From: JBFLXR01 sp040757065
Lineage (GTDB): Bacteria > Pseudomonadota > Gammaproteobacteria > Burkholderiales > Gallionellaceae
NCBI GenBank assembly: GCA_040757065.1
Contig: JBFLXR010000012.1
Coordinates: forward strand, 9,253 to 73,252
Length of the DNA: 64,000 nt
Reading direction: 5' to 3'
Under the pieces are notes generated by a model. It was given only the letters and a program-made list of their open reading frames with translations, was not told where the DNA came from and did not search any database. Made by a program: the position numbers and the translations under genes. Positions 7,534-16,554 of the stretch are shown here, one piece after another. How positions within the stretch are numbered: the stretch's first letter is position 1; each line of letters starts with the position of its first letter.

Positions 7534-9384
7534 TTATTTCTCCAACTGCGTAACGTCGCGTACCGCGCCTTTGTCGGCACTGGTCGTCAGCATCGCATAG
7601 GCTTTCAGTGCAGCCGACACGTGACGCTGACGATCCACCGGCTTCCAGGCTTTATTGCCGCGCGCCAGCATGGCTTCGCGACGGGCGTCCAGCGTTTCCA
7701 GCGCCACGTCCAGATGAATGTGGCGGTTGGGGATGTCGATCTTGATGGTATCGCCTTCCTCCACCAACCCGATCGCGCCGCCCTCCGCCGCTTCCGGCGA
7801 AACGTGTCCGATCGACAAGCCCGAGGTGCCGCCGGAAAAACGGCCGTCGGTGAGCAGCGCACACGCCTTGCCCAAGCCTTTCGATTTCAGGTAGGAAGTC
7901 GGGTAGAGCATCTCCTGCATGCCGGGGCCGCCGCGCGGGCCTTCATAGCGAATCACTACCACGTCGCCGGCTTCGATCTTATCGGCCAGAATCGCTTCTA
8001 CTGCGCTATCCTGACTTTCGAACACGCGAGCGCGGCCATTGAATTTCAGAATGCTTGCATCCACCCCGGCGGTTTTCACGATACAGCCGTTTTCAGCGAT
8101 ATTGCCGTACAGCACGGCCAGCCCGCCGTCTTGCGAATAGGCATGAGCTTGGTCGCGAATACAGCCGTTGGCGCGATCATCGTCCAGCGCCGGGTAGCGC
8201 ATGGATTGCGAAAACGCTACCGTGGTCGGGATCCCGCCCGGCGCTGCGCGGAAGAAGTCCTTCACCGCCGCATCTTGCGTGCGCTGAATATCGTACTGTT
8301 CCAATGCTGCACCCAAGCTGGGGCTGTGTACCGTCGGCACATCGCGGTTCAGCAAACCGGCGCGGTCCAACTCGCCCAAAATGCCGACCACGCCGCCGGC
8401 ACGGTGCACGTCTTCCATATGATATTGCTGAGTGCTCGGCGCCACCTTGGACAGATGCGGCACTTTACGCGACAGACGGTCGATATCGCGCATGGAGAAA
8501 TCCACGCCGCCTTCGCGCGCAGCGGCCAGCAGGTGCAACACCGTGTTGGTCGACCCGCCCATCGCGATATCCAGACTCATCGCATTTTCGAAGGCTTCGA
8601 AGGTGGCAATGCTGCGCGGCAGCACGCTGGCATCGTCTTGCTCGTACCAGCGCTTGGCGTTTTCCACCGCCAGACGACCGGCACGCAGGAACAACTCTTT
8701 GCGGTCGGCATGAGTTGCCACCAGCGAACCGTTGCCCGGCAGCGACAGGCCCAGTGCTTCTGTCAGGCAGTTCATCGAATTGGCGGTAAACATGCCGGAG
8801 CAGGAACCGCACGTCGGACAGGCGGAACGTTCCAGCGCATTCACTTCCTCGTCGCTGCACTTGCTGTCGGCAGCGGACACCATCGCATCCACCAGATCCA
8901 GCATCACGGTCTTGCCTTCCCATACCATTTTGCCCGCTTCCATCGGGCCGCCGGACACGAACACAGCCGGAATGTTCAGGCGCATCGCCGCCATCAGCAT
9001 CCCCGGGGTGATCTTGTCGCAGTTGGAAATGCACACCATCGCATCGGCGCAATGCGCATTCACCATATATTCCACCGAGTCGGCGATCAGTTCGCGGCTG
9101 GGCAGCGAATACAACATGCCGTCGTGCCCCATCGCAATGCCATCGTCCACCGCAATGGTGTTGAATTCCTTTGCTACGCCGCCCGCCTTTTCGATTTCGC
9201 GCGCAACCAACTGCCCCATGTCCTTCAAATGCACATGGCCGGGCACGAACTGGGTAAACGAGTTCACCACCGCAATGATCGGCTTGTCGAAGTCGCCGTC
9301 TTTCATGCCGGTGGCACGCCACAGCGAACGGGCGCCCGCCATATTGCGGCCGCGGGTAGTAGTATGGGAACGGTATGCAGGCAT
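7534..9384 (-). CDS. ilvD: Dihydroxy-acid dehydratase IlvD
   Basis: Dehydrates 2,3-dihydroxy-3-methylbutanoate and its homologue to the 2-oxo acids in valine and isoleucine synthesis, using an iron-sulphur cluster. From ATG 9384 (MPAYRSHTTTRGRNMAG) the protein has 616 residues, the size of the long E. coli-type enzyme. Cluster cysteines appear in ISNCDKITPGM and CPTCGSCSGMFTANSMNCL; the C-terminus carries DGRFSGGTSGLSIGHVSPEA. A longer frame upstream of 9384 overlaps the divergent lgt gene and is not credible. It stands alone, divergent from lgt. Confidence 0.97.
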   Translation of the reverse strand: MPAYRSHTTTRGRNMAGARSLWRATGMKDGDFDKPIIAVVNSFTQFVPGHVHLKDMGQLVAREIEKAGGVAKEFNTIAVDDGIAMGHDGMLYSLPSRELIADSVEYMVNAHCADAMVCISNCDKITPGMLMAAMRLNIPAVFVSGGPMEAGKMVWEGKTVMLDLVDAMVSAADSKCSDEEVNALERSACPTCGSCSGMFTANSMNCLTEALGLSLPGNGSLVATHADRKELFLRAGRLAVENAKRWYEQDDASVLPRSIATFEAFENAMSLDIAMGGSTNTVLHLLAAAREGGVDFSMRDIDRLSRKVPHLSKVAPSTQQYHMEDVHRAGGVVGILGELDRAGLLNRDVPTVHSPSLGAALEQYDIQRTQDAAVKDFFRAAPGGIPTTVAFSQSMRYPALDDDRANGCIRDQAHAYSQDGGLAVLYGNIAENGCIVKTAGVDASILKFNGRARVFESQDSAVEAILADKIEAGDVVVIRYEGPRGGPGMQEMLYPTSYLKSKGLGKACALLTDGRFSGGTSGLSIGHVSPEAAEGGAIGLVEEGDTIKIDIPNRHIHLDVALETLDARREAMLARGNKAWKPVDRQRHVSAALKAYAMLTTSADKGAVRDVTQLEK

Positions 9385-9477
9385 CTTTACTTTTCCTTGG
9401 TTCGGCGTGCCGGGTAGACGGCGCTGCCGGTCGATATGCAATAATATAAAACTCGAATTTTGGATTTTAACCCAAGA

Positions 9478-10272
9478 ATGCTCGTTCATCCGCAAATCGA
9501 CCCCGTTGCGCTGCAACTCGGCCCGCTGGCGATCCACTGGTACGGCCTGATGTACCTGCTCGGCTTCGCCCTGTTTATCCTGCTGGGACGCCGCCGCCTT
9601 GCCGCACGACCGCGCGCAGGCTGGGATAACCGGTTTCTCGACGATCTGCTGTTTTACGGGGTACTGGGCGTGGTGCTGGGCGGCAGATTGGGCGAAGTCC
9701 TGTTCTACCAACCGGGCTATTATTTTGCGCATCCGGCGGAAATCATCGCCGTCTGGAAAGGCGGCATGTCGTTCCACGGCGGCTTCCTCGGCGTACTGGT
9801 GGCGATGGCATTGTTCGCCCGCCGCTACAACCTGCGCTGGATAGAGCTGCTGGACTTCGTCGCACCGCTGGTGCCGCTGGGTTTGGGCGCAGGCCGCATC
9901 GGTAACTTCATCAATGCCGAACTATGGGGCCGCCCCACCGACCTACCTTGGGGCATGGTATTCCCCAACGTCGATACGCTGCCGCGGCATCCCTCGCAAC
10001 TCTACGAATTCGCGCTGGAAGGCCTCGCCCTGTTCGTCATTCTGTGGCTCTACTCCGCCAAGCCGCGGCCGGTCGGCACGGTATCCGGTTTATTTCTGAT
10101 CGGCTACGGCAGCTTCCGCTTCTTGGGCGAATTCGCCCGCAACCCTGACGATGGCATTTTCGGCCTGATGACCTTTAACATCAGCATGGGGCAATGGCTC
10201 AGTTTGCCGATGGTGCTGACCGGGATCGGACTGATGTTCTGGGCGCACCGCAATACGAAGGAAACCGCATGA
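9478..10272 (+). CDS. lgt: Prolipoprotein diacylglyceryl transferase Lgt
   Basis: Transfers diacylglycerol to the lipobox cysteine of prelipoproteins at the inner membrane; several such lipoproteins are encoded in this window. The sequence shows LAIHWYGLMYLLGF, the HGG motif (MSFHGGFLGVL) and the Lgt signature GLGAGRIGNFINAELWGRPT. Start taken at ATG 9478 (MLVHPQIDP); a TTG 18 bases upstream is also open. About 264 residues. Its stop overlaps the pldA start by ATGA. Confidence 0.96.
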   Translation: MLVHPQIDPVALQLGPLAIHWYGLMYLLGFALFILLGRRRLAARPRAGWDNRFLDDLLFYGVLGVVLGGRLGEVLFYQPGYYFAHPAEIIAVWKGGMSFHGGFLGVLVAMALFARRYNLRWIELLDFVAPLVPLGLGAGRIGNFINAELWGRPTDLPWGMVFPNVDTLPRHPSQLYEFALEGLALFVILWLYSAKPRPVGTVSGLFLIGYGSFRFLGEFARNPDDGIFGLMTFNISMGQWLSLPMVLTGIGLMFWAHRNTKETA

Positions 10273-11375
10273 ATCGTTTCACCAAACTGCTCTGGCTGAG
10301 CGGCCTGAGCGCCGCAGCACCGTTCGCACATTCTGCCGACACGGGCATGCAACACTGCGCCGAACAATTCCGCAACGATGCCGCTGCGCGCCTGCAATGC
10401 TTCGACGACTTGCTGAAAGCCCCGGCCTCCCCGGCGACAGCCAGCCCTCAAGCGACTGAGACGGCTGCCAGCCCTGCGCCGCAAACCGCAGCCGCCCCGT
10501 CGGCAGCCGAAGACGCAAGTGCCGGGCAACACGCGCGCCGCGAAGATCACCGCAGTTTTCTCACACGCGCCTGGAATCTGGACGATCTCAACAGCGGCGA
10601 CAACCGCTTCGGTCGTCTGCGCCCGCACAAGCAAAACTACCTGATCTTCCGCAAAACCTCGCGACCGAATCAGTATCCGTCCAGTCCCACGCACGGACAA
10701 ACGCTCATCCCTTACAACTTGGATGCCGCCGAAACCAAATATCAACTGAGTTTCAAATCCGAAATCGGCAACCGGCACGACTTTAACGTATTCGGTTTCA
10801 ATGACTTCCGCGTCTGGGCCGCCTACAGCCAGCAATCCAACTGGCAGATGTTCAACTCCTCCAACTCCGCCCCCTTCCGCGAAACCAACTACGAACCGGA
10901 AGTCATTGCCTCGTTCGGTACCGACGCGCAATCCGGACTCAAACTGGTCAACCTCGGCTTCAGCCACCAGTCGAACGGCCGCGCCGGCAAAGAGTCGCGC
11001 AGCTGGAACCGCATCTACCTGCAAGGCGGCTGGGAATGGAACGAATTCTCCGTGCTGGCGCGCGGCTGGTGGCGCGTGCCGGAGAAACCGTGGAAGGACG
11101 ACAATCCGGACATCGAACAATTCATGGGGCGCGGCGATCTCGTCGCCCACTGGGAACCGCACGACCGTTCGCAATCGCTCTCCTTCCTAGTGCGCAACAA
11201 CCTGCGCTCGCGGCATAACCACGGCTACATGCAACTCGACTGGGCGATTCCCCTCAAACTCGGCAACGCCGCGCGCTTCCACCTCCAGCTCGGCTCGGGC
11301 TACGGTGAAAGCATGCTCGACTACAACCACGCGCAGAACACACTGGGCATCGGCTTCTCGTTCAGAGAATGGTAA
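10269..11375 (+). CDS. pldA: Outer-membrane phospholipase A1 (OMPLA)
   Basis: Secreted outer-membrane beta-barrel hydrolase that removes mislocalised phospholipids from the outer leaflet. The ATG at 10269 overlaps the lgt stop; a signal peptide follows (MNRFTKLLWLSGLSAAAPFA). The catalytic region is intact: GFSHQSNGRAGKESRSWNR holds the His, Ser and Asn of the OMPLA triad. Between the signal peptide and barrel lies an Ala/Pro-rich low-complexity segment of about 40 residues (residues 55-85) not usual in E. coli PldA. The protein ends in LGIGFSFREW with a terminal aromatic residue, as expected for BAM-assembled barrels. Confidence 0.93.
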   Translation: MNRFTKLLWLSGLSAAAPFAHSADTGMQHCAEQFRNDAAARLQCFDDLLKAPASPATASPQATETAASPAPQTAAAPSAAEDASAGQHARREDHRSFLTRAWNLDDLNSGDNRFGRLRPHKQNYLIFRKTSRPNQYPSSPTHGQTLIPYNLDAAETKYQLSFKSEIGNRHDFNVFGFNDFRVWAAYSQQSNWQMFNSSNSAPFRETNYEPEVIASFGTDAQSGLKLVNLGFSHQSNGRAGKESRSWNRIYLQGGWEWNEFSVLARGWWRVPEKPWKDDNPDIEQFMGRGDLVAHWEPHDRSQSLSFLVRNNLRSRHNHGYMQLDWAIPLKLGNAARFHLQLGSGYGESMLDYNHAQNTLGIGFSFREW

Positions 11376-11455
11376 GCCGTATCGCGGGGCGCACGCTTGA
11401 CACCCGTCCGTCGCGCCCCGATACTTTCCGCTTCGCATTCTGACATTCCGCCGCT

Positions 11456-12730
11456 TTGGAAGATCTTTCGCTGGGCACGCTGATTTTCGCCCTGATTCTG
11501 ATTCTGGCCTGCTCGGGCTTTTTCTCCGCCTCCGAGACCGCCATGATGGCGCTCAACCGCTACCGTCTGGCGCATCTGGTGCGCAAAAACAACGCCAGCG
11601 CCAAGCTGACCGCGCGCCTGCTGGAACACACGGATAAGCTGCTCGGTTCGGTGCTGCTGGGTAATACGCTGCTGAATGTGGCCGCTGCGATGCTGACGGA
11701 TATGATTCTGGAGCGCTTGCTCGGTCACGACGAATGGGTCGTGCTGTTCGGCACGCTGGCGATTACTTTCCTGTTGCTGGTATTCAGCGAAATCATGCCG
11801 AAGGTGATCGCCGCCAGCCATCCCGAGCGCGTGGCGTTGCCTGCGGGCTATGTGCTGGCGCCGCTGATTAAATTGTTTCACCCGGTTGTTTCAATCGCCA
11901 CCGCACTGGTGCGCGGTTTCCTGCGGCTGCTGCGCATCCCCATCCAGACCGACCGCAGCACGCATAAGGGCAGTCTGGAAGAGTTGCGCATGCAGGTACT
12001 GGAGGCAGAACACTTCCTGCCGCGCAAACACCAAAAGATGCTGCTTAATCTGGTCGATATGGAACGCATCGCCGTCAACGATGTGATGGTGCCGCGCAAT
12101 CAGATCGAGGCGCTCGATCTGGACAGTGCGCCAGAGGTTTTGCGCGAACAGCTTGCCACTTGCCACCATACGCTGCTGCCGGTTTGTCAGGGTGCGCTGG
12201 ACAATATCGTCGGGGTTTTGCATGTGCGCCGGGCGCTGACGCTGATGCAGCGCGAGACGTTCAGTGTGGACGAATTGCGCGCACTGTTGCTCGACCCGTA
12301 CTTCATTCCCTCGGAGACTTCGCTGCTGTCTCAGTTGCAGCAGTTTCAGGAGCGCCATTTGCGGCTGGGGCTGATTGTGGACGAATACGGCGAATTGCTG
12401 GGCTTAGTGACGCTGGAAAATATTCTGGAAGAAATCGTCGGCGATTTCACCACGCAGTCGCCCGCACAGGGCGGCAAGTTTCAGCGCCAGCCGGACGGCA
12501 GCGTGTATGTGGAAGGCACGGTTTCGCTGCGCGACCTGAACCGCAAGCTGGGGCTGCACTTTCCTCTGAACGGTGCAAAAACGCTGAACGGGCTGATTCT
12601 GGAGCATTTGGAAGACATTCCCGAGGCGGGCACCAGTCTGAAAATCGCCGACCATCCCATCGAAATCGTCCAGACGCAGGACCGCGCGGTAAAAGTCGCC
12701 AAGATTTTCCCGGCGCTGCCGAAAAAATAA
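11456..12730 (+). CDS. CNNM/CorC-HlyC family transporter (DUF21-CBS pair-CorC domain)
   Basis: A 424-residue inner-membrane protein of the family linked to magnesium/cobalt efflux. Order: DUF21 membrane domain with three to four hydrophobic helices (residues 5-190, including FSASETAMMALNRYRLAHL and FSEIMPKVIAASHPERVAL), two CBS repeats (about 205-340, VNDVMVPRNQIEALDL and LRLGLIVDEYGELLGLVTLE), and the C-terminal CorC/HlyC domain (FQRQPDGSVYVEGTVSLRDL). The start is a TTG at 11456 (codes for EDLSLGTL next). It does not look haemolytic despite the family name. Substrate is not determined by sequence. Confidence 0.88.
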   Translation: MEDLSLGTLIFALILILACSGFFSASETAMMALNRYRLAHLVRKNNASAKLTARLLEHTDKLLGSVLLGNTLLNVAAAMLTDMILERLLGHDEWVVLFGTLAITFLLLVFSEIMPKVIAASHPERVALPAGYVLAPLIKLFHPVVSIATALVRGFLRLLRIPIQTDRSTHKGSLEELRMQVLEAEHFLPRKHQKMLLNLVDMERIAVNDVMVPRNQIEALDLDSAPEVLREQLATCHHTLLPVCQGALDNIVGVLHVRRALTLMQRETFSVDELRALLLDPYFIPSETSLLSQLQQFQERHLRLGLIVDEYGELLGLVTLENILEEIVGDFTTQSPAQGGKFQRQPDGSVYVEGTVSLRDLNRKLGLHFPLNGAKTLNGLILEHLEDIPEAGTSLKIADHPIEIVQTQDRAVKVAKIFPALPKK

Positions 12731-12820
12731 TCCGCCTCGCCGGCATGCCGCGCAATCCGCTTTACAAACCGGGCAACGCTCGGCATGATGCAAAGCTATC
12801 GGGCTGAAAGGGTAGACATC

Positions 12821-14056
12821 ATGGCGGCGGACACCAAACGCGACCAGAGCAAAGATAAAAATAAAGTCAAAGAATCGCTCTACCAGTGGGAAGGCAAAGA
12901 TCGTACCGGCAAACTGCTGAAGGGTGAAATTCGCGCCGCGGGCGAAGCTATCGTCTCGGCCCAGTTGCGCCGCATGGGCATTACCGTCATCAAAATCCGC
13001 AAGCTGCGCAGCTCCAGCAAAAAAGTTACTGAAAAAGACGTCACCATCTTCACCCGCCAGCTCGCCACCATGCTGAAATCCGGCGTGCCGTTGCTGCAAG
13101 CGTTCGACATCGTCGGCAAGGGACATCCCAATCCGGCGGTTTCGCGCATGCTGGCCGACATTAAAATCGAGGTAGAAACCGGCAGCAGTCTGAATCAGGC
13201 TTTCCGCAAATATCCGCTGTATTTCGATGCGCTGTACTGCAATCTGGTCGCAGCGGGCGAGGCCGCCGGTATTCTGGATACGCTGCTGGATCGTCTGGCG
13301 ACTTACCGCGAGAAAATTCTCGCCATCAAGAGCAAGATCAAGTCCGCCCTGTTTTACCCGATTGCAGTGATCGTGGTGGCTTTTATCATCACGGCGGTGA
13401 TTATGATTTTCGTGATCCCGGCGTTTAAGGAATTGTTCTCCAGCTTCGGCGCCGACCTGCCCGCCCCCACGCTGTTCGTGATGGCGATCTCCGATTTCTT
13501 CGTCGACTGGTGGTGGGCGATCTTCGGCAGCATCGGCGGCGGGCTGTATGCCTTCTTCTACGTCTGGAAACGTGACAAGAACGTGCAGCGCGTAATGGAT
13601 AAACTCCTGCTCAGACTGCCGATCTTCGGCGAACTGATCCGCAAGTCGGTGGTGGCGCGCTGGTCGCGTACGCTGGCGACCATGTTCGCAGCGGGCGTGC
13701 CGCTGGTGGAAGCCTTCAACTCGGTGGCAGGCGCATCCGGCAATGCACTGTATTTCGATGCCACGATGGAAATTCAGCGTCAGGTCAGCACCGGCACCAG
13801 CCTGACCGTTGCGATGCAGAATACTGAAGTCTTCCCCCCGATGGTGCTGCAAATGGTGGCGATCGGCGAAGAGGCCGGCTCGCTCGACAGCATGCTGTCC
13901 AAGGTGGCCGACTTCTATGAAGGCGAAGTGGACGATGCCGTGAAGGGGCTCTCCAGCCTGATGGAACCGATTATCATGGTGGTGCTGGGCACGCTGATCG
14001 GCGGCATGGTGGTCGCCATGTATCTGCCGATTTTCAAGATGGGTTCGGTGGTGTAA
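12821..14056 (+). CDS. pilC: Type IV pilus inner-membrane platform protein PilC
   Basis: GspF-family membrane protein that links the pilus assembly ATPases to pilin extraction. Two homologous GspF domains are visible: FTRQLATMLKSGVPLLQAFD near residue 85 and WSRTLATMFAAGVPLVEAFN near residue 285, with membrane helices between and at the C-terminus (IIMVVLGTLIGGMVVAMYLP). I chose ATG 12821 (MAADTKRDQSKDK), giving 411 residues, over an ATG 36 bases upstream. The usual partner pilB is not adjacent in this window; pilD follows with a one-base overlap. Confidence 0.95.
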   Translation: MAADTKRDQSKDKNKVKESLYQWEGKDRTGKLLKGEIRAAGEAIVSAQLRRMGITVIKIRKLRSSSKKVTEKDVTIFTRQLATMLKSGVPLLQAFDIVGKGHPNPAVSRMLADIKIEVETGSSLNQAFRKYPLYFDALYCNLVAAGEAAGILDTLLDRLATYREKILAIKSKIKSALFYPIAVIVVAFIITAVIMIFVIPAFKELFSSFGADLPAPTLFVMAISDFFVDWWWAIFGSIGGGLYAFFYVWKRDKNVQRVMDKLLLRLPIFGELIRKSVVARWSRTLATMFAAGVPLVEAFNSVAGASGNALYFDATMEIQRQVSTGTSLTVAMQNTEVFPPMVLQMVAIGEEAGSLDSMLSKVADFYEGEVDDAVKGLSSLMEPIIMVVLGTLIGGMVVAMYLPIFKMGSVV

Positions 14057-14916
14057 TGCTGGATTTGTTTCACTACGCTCCGGCATTCTTTGCCGGCGCT
14101 TGTGCGCTGCTCGGTCTGTTGGTCGGCAGTTTCCTGAATGTCGTGATCCACCGCCTGCCCAAAATGCTGGAACGCGAATGGCGCGCCCAGTGCGCCGAGC
14201 TGAATGGTCACCCTCCGGAAGACGCGCCGCGCTATAACCTGTTCGTACCGCGTTCGGCCTGCCCGCATTGCGGACACCGCATTACCGTCATGGAAAACAC
14301 CCCGCTGTTCGGGTATCTGTTTCTGCGCGGGCGTTGCAGCGCTTGCAGCCAGCCGATCGGCCTGCGCTATCCGGTAGTCGAACTTCTGTCCGCACTCCTG
14401 TCCGGCTTCGCCGCATGGCACTTCGGCCCGACTTACGCCGCACTCGCCTCGCTATTTCTGATTTGGGCGCTGATCGCACTCACTTTCATCGACTTCGACA
14501 CCCAACTTCTACCGGACAGCATCACCCTGCCGCTGCTTTGGCTGGGCTTGCTGGTCAATTTCAACGGTACGTTTGTCCCGCTCAGCGACGCCGTCATCGG
14601 CGCGGTCGTCGGATATCTGGCGCTGTGGAGCGTCTACTGGCTGTTTAAGCTGACCACCGGCAAAGAGGGCATGGGCTACGGTGATTTCAAGCTGCTGGCC
14701 GCACTCGGCGCATGGCTGGGCTGGCAGATGCTGCCGCTGGTCATTCTGCTTTCTTCAGTGGTCGGCGCACTGGTCGGCATTGTGCTGATCGTCGTCGCCA
14801 AGCGCGGGCGCGATGTCGCCATCCCCTTCGGCCCCTATCTGGCAGGCGGCGGGCTGCTGGCATTGTTCTGGGGTCAAACGCTGACCCAGCAATACCTGCA
14901 ATTGTTTAACCTATGA
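14056..14916 (+). CDS. pilD: Prepilin leader peptidase / N-methyltransferase PilD
   Basis: Aspartic membrane protease that cleaves type IV prepilins and pseudopilins and methylates the new N-terminus. The N-terminal cytoplasmic domain has the tetracysteine zinc motif (CPHC at about residue 71 and CSAC at about 96). The two catalytic aspartates lie in FIDFDTQLLPDSIT and GYGDFKLLAALGAW. 286 residues with about eight membrane segments. Its start overlaps the pilC stop by one base and its stop overlaps the coaE start, so pilC-pilD-coaE form one unit. Confidence 0.96.
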   Translation: MLDLFHYAPAFFAGACALLGLLVGSFLNVVIHRLPKMLEREWRAQCAELNGHPPEDAPRYNLFVPRSACPHCGHRITVMENTPLFGYLFLRGRCSACSQPIGLRYPVVELLSALLSGFAAWHFGPTYAALASLFLIWALIALTFIDFDTQLLPDSITLPLLWLGLLVNFNGTFVPLSDAVIGAVVGYLALWSVYWLFKLTTGKEGMGYGDFKLLAALGAWLGWQMLPLVILLSSVVGALVGIVLIVVAKRGRDVAIPFGPYLAGGGLLALFWGQTLTQQYLQLFNL

Positions 14917-15521
14917 GTTGGTTCGTCGGCCTGACCGGAGGCATCGGCAGCGGAAAAAGCACAGCTGCCCGGCAATTCGCCGCACTCGGCGCGGACATCG
15001 TCGATACCGATATCATCGCCCACCAGCTTACCGCCCCTGACGGCGCAGCAATCCCGGCAATTCGCACTACATTCGGTGCCGACTTTCTCACGCCGGATGG
15101 TGCGTTAAACCGCGCCCGCATGCGCGAAACGATTTTCGCCGACCCTGCCGCCAAACAAAAACTGGAAGCGATCCTGCATCCGGCCATTCGCAGCGAGGCG
15201 CAGCGGCAAGCCGGCGCCAGTACCGCGCCGTATGTGCTGGTGGTCGTGCCATTACTGTTCGAGAGCGGCGCTTACCGCAACTGGCTGCACCGGGTTTGCG
15301 CGGTGGATTGCCCGGAAGACCTGCAAATCGCCCGCACGATGCAGCGCAGCGGCTTGAGCGAAACAGCTGTGCGCGCCATCATGGCACAACAACTCTCCCG
15401 CGCCGAACGCTGTGCGCTGGCCGACGACACCGTCGACAACAGCGGCACGACGGACGCGTTGCACGATCAAGTCACGCGACTGCACGCCCTTTATCTCGAT
15501 TTGGCGGCAAAAAACCGTTAA
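14913..15521 (+). CDS. coaE: Dephospho-CoA kinase
   Basis: Catalyses the last step of coenzyme A synthesis, phosphorylation of dephospho-CoA. The P-loop GLTGGIGSGKSTAARQFAAL is at the N-terminus, followed by VDTDIIAHQL, the family substrate-binding aspartate region. 202 residues, standard length. ATGA overlap with pilD; zapD begins 80 bases downstream. Confidence 0.96.
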   Translation: MSWFVGLTGGIGSGKSTAARQFAALGADIVDTDIIAHQLTAPDGAAIPAIRTTFGADFLTPDGALNRARMRETIFADPAAKQKLEAILHPAIRSEAQRQAGASTAPYVLVVVPLLFESGAYRNWLHRVCAVDCPEDLQIARTMQRSGLSETAVRAIMAQQLSRAERCALADDTVDNSGTTDALHDQVTRLHALYLDLAAKNR

Positions 15522-15601
15522 TTCCGCACAAACTTAGCAAAATCTTGCTTTATAATGTCGGGAAATTCCGACAATAATAGCCTTAAATACCCGGCGGCCA
15601 A

Positions 15602-16357
15602 GTGATTTCATACGAATTTCCGCTCAACGAACGCATCCGTACTCTGCTGCGGCTGGAGGATCTGTTCGCCCGGATTTCGTATTTCATCGAGCGCGGCAAC
15701 CGCGACGATCACCATGCCGCACTCGGCGTGCTGTTCGAAATCATGGAAGTCGCCAGCCGTGCCGACCTGAAATCCGACCTGTTGCAGGAAATGGAGCGCC
15801 AGAAGCGCGTTCTTGCTGCACTGCATAACAATCCCGAAATTTCCGAAGAAGCGCTGGAAGGCGTACTGAGCGAAATCGAAGGCGCTTCGGCGGGTCTGCT
15901 CGGCATGAGCGGCAAAATCGGCCAGCATCTGCGCGAAAACGAATGGCTGATGGGGATTAAGCAACGCGCCTGCATTCCCGGCGGTGTGTGCGAGTTCGAC
16001 CTGCCGTCCTATCATTACTGGCAGCATCAGGATGTCACCATCCGCCGCAATTACCTCAAGGCATGGCTTGCCCCCATGCTGCCGATCAATGAAGGCCTGA
16101 ACATCGTTCTGAAACTGTTGCGCGAAAGCGGCAAAACGCACCGCTTCACCGCCTTTCAGGGGCACTTTCAGCAAATGCAGGGCGGCCGCGTCGCACAAAT
16201 GCTGCGTATCCGGCTGGAAGACGATTTAGCTTGCGTACCTGAAATCAGCGCCAACAAATACGCGCTGAATATCCGCTTTGTCGCTGCCGACTACGCAGCA
16301 AAAAGTGCACTCTTCGCGCAGGACGTCCCGTTCGAACTGGTTTTCTGCACACTGTAA
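15602..16357 (+). CDS. zapD: Cell division protein ZapD (YacF)
   Basis: Cytoplasmic factor that crosslinks FtsZ filaments and promotes Z-ring assembly. The protein starts at a GTG (ISYEFPLNERIRTLLRLEDL follows), an N-terminus typical of ZapD, and ends FVAADYAAKSALFAQDVPFE. 251 residues. The conserved neighbourhood coaE-zapD-yacG supports the name. The TAA stop overlaps the yacG ATG. Confidence 0.95.
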   Translation: MISYEFPLNERIRTLLRLEDLFARISYFIERGNRDDHHAALGVLFEIMEVASRADLKSDLLQEMERQKRVLAALHNNPEISEEALEGVLSEIEGASAGLLGMSGKIGQHLRENEWLMGIKQRACIPGGVCEFDLPSYHYWQHQDVTIRRNYLKAWLAPMLPINEGLNIVLKLLRESGKTHRFTAFQGHFQQMQGGRVAQMLRIRLEDDLACVPEISANKYALNIRFVAADYAAKSALFAQDVPFELVFCTL

Positions 16358-16554
16358 TGGAACGCAAACCCCGCCTCGTCAACTGCCCGCAATGCGGCAA
16401 AGAATCCGAGTGGTCACCGGAAAACCGCTACCGTCCGTTTTGCAGCGAACGCTGCAAGATGATCGACCTCGGCGCGTGGGCTACCGAGAACTACCGGCTC
16501 GAAGAAAGCGAAGCGCCGCTGGGCGCAAACGGCGAACCGCCTCACCAAGCCTGA
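16357..16554 (+). CDS. yacG: DNA gyrase inhibitor YacG (zinc-ribbon protein)
   Basis: 65-residue zinc protein. The two cysteine pairs are CPQC (residues 10-13) and CSERC (residues 29-33), followed by MIDLGAWATENYRLEE, the conserved YacG tail. Known members bind GyrB and inhibit gyrase. Starts within the zapD stop. The last 13 bases overlap the 3' end of the convergent Nudix-ThiE gene. Confidence 0.93.
   Translation: MERKPRLVNCPQCGKESEWSPENRYRPFCSERCKMIDLGAWATENYRLEESEAPLGANGEPPHQA

Noticed and set aside
7621..9417. Long plus-strand open frame (598 codons) opposite ilvD
   Set aside because: It is the antisense of a strongly conserved gene, is His/Arg/Gln-rich, and has no ribosome-binding site. 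High GC content creates such shadows.
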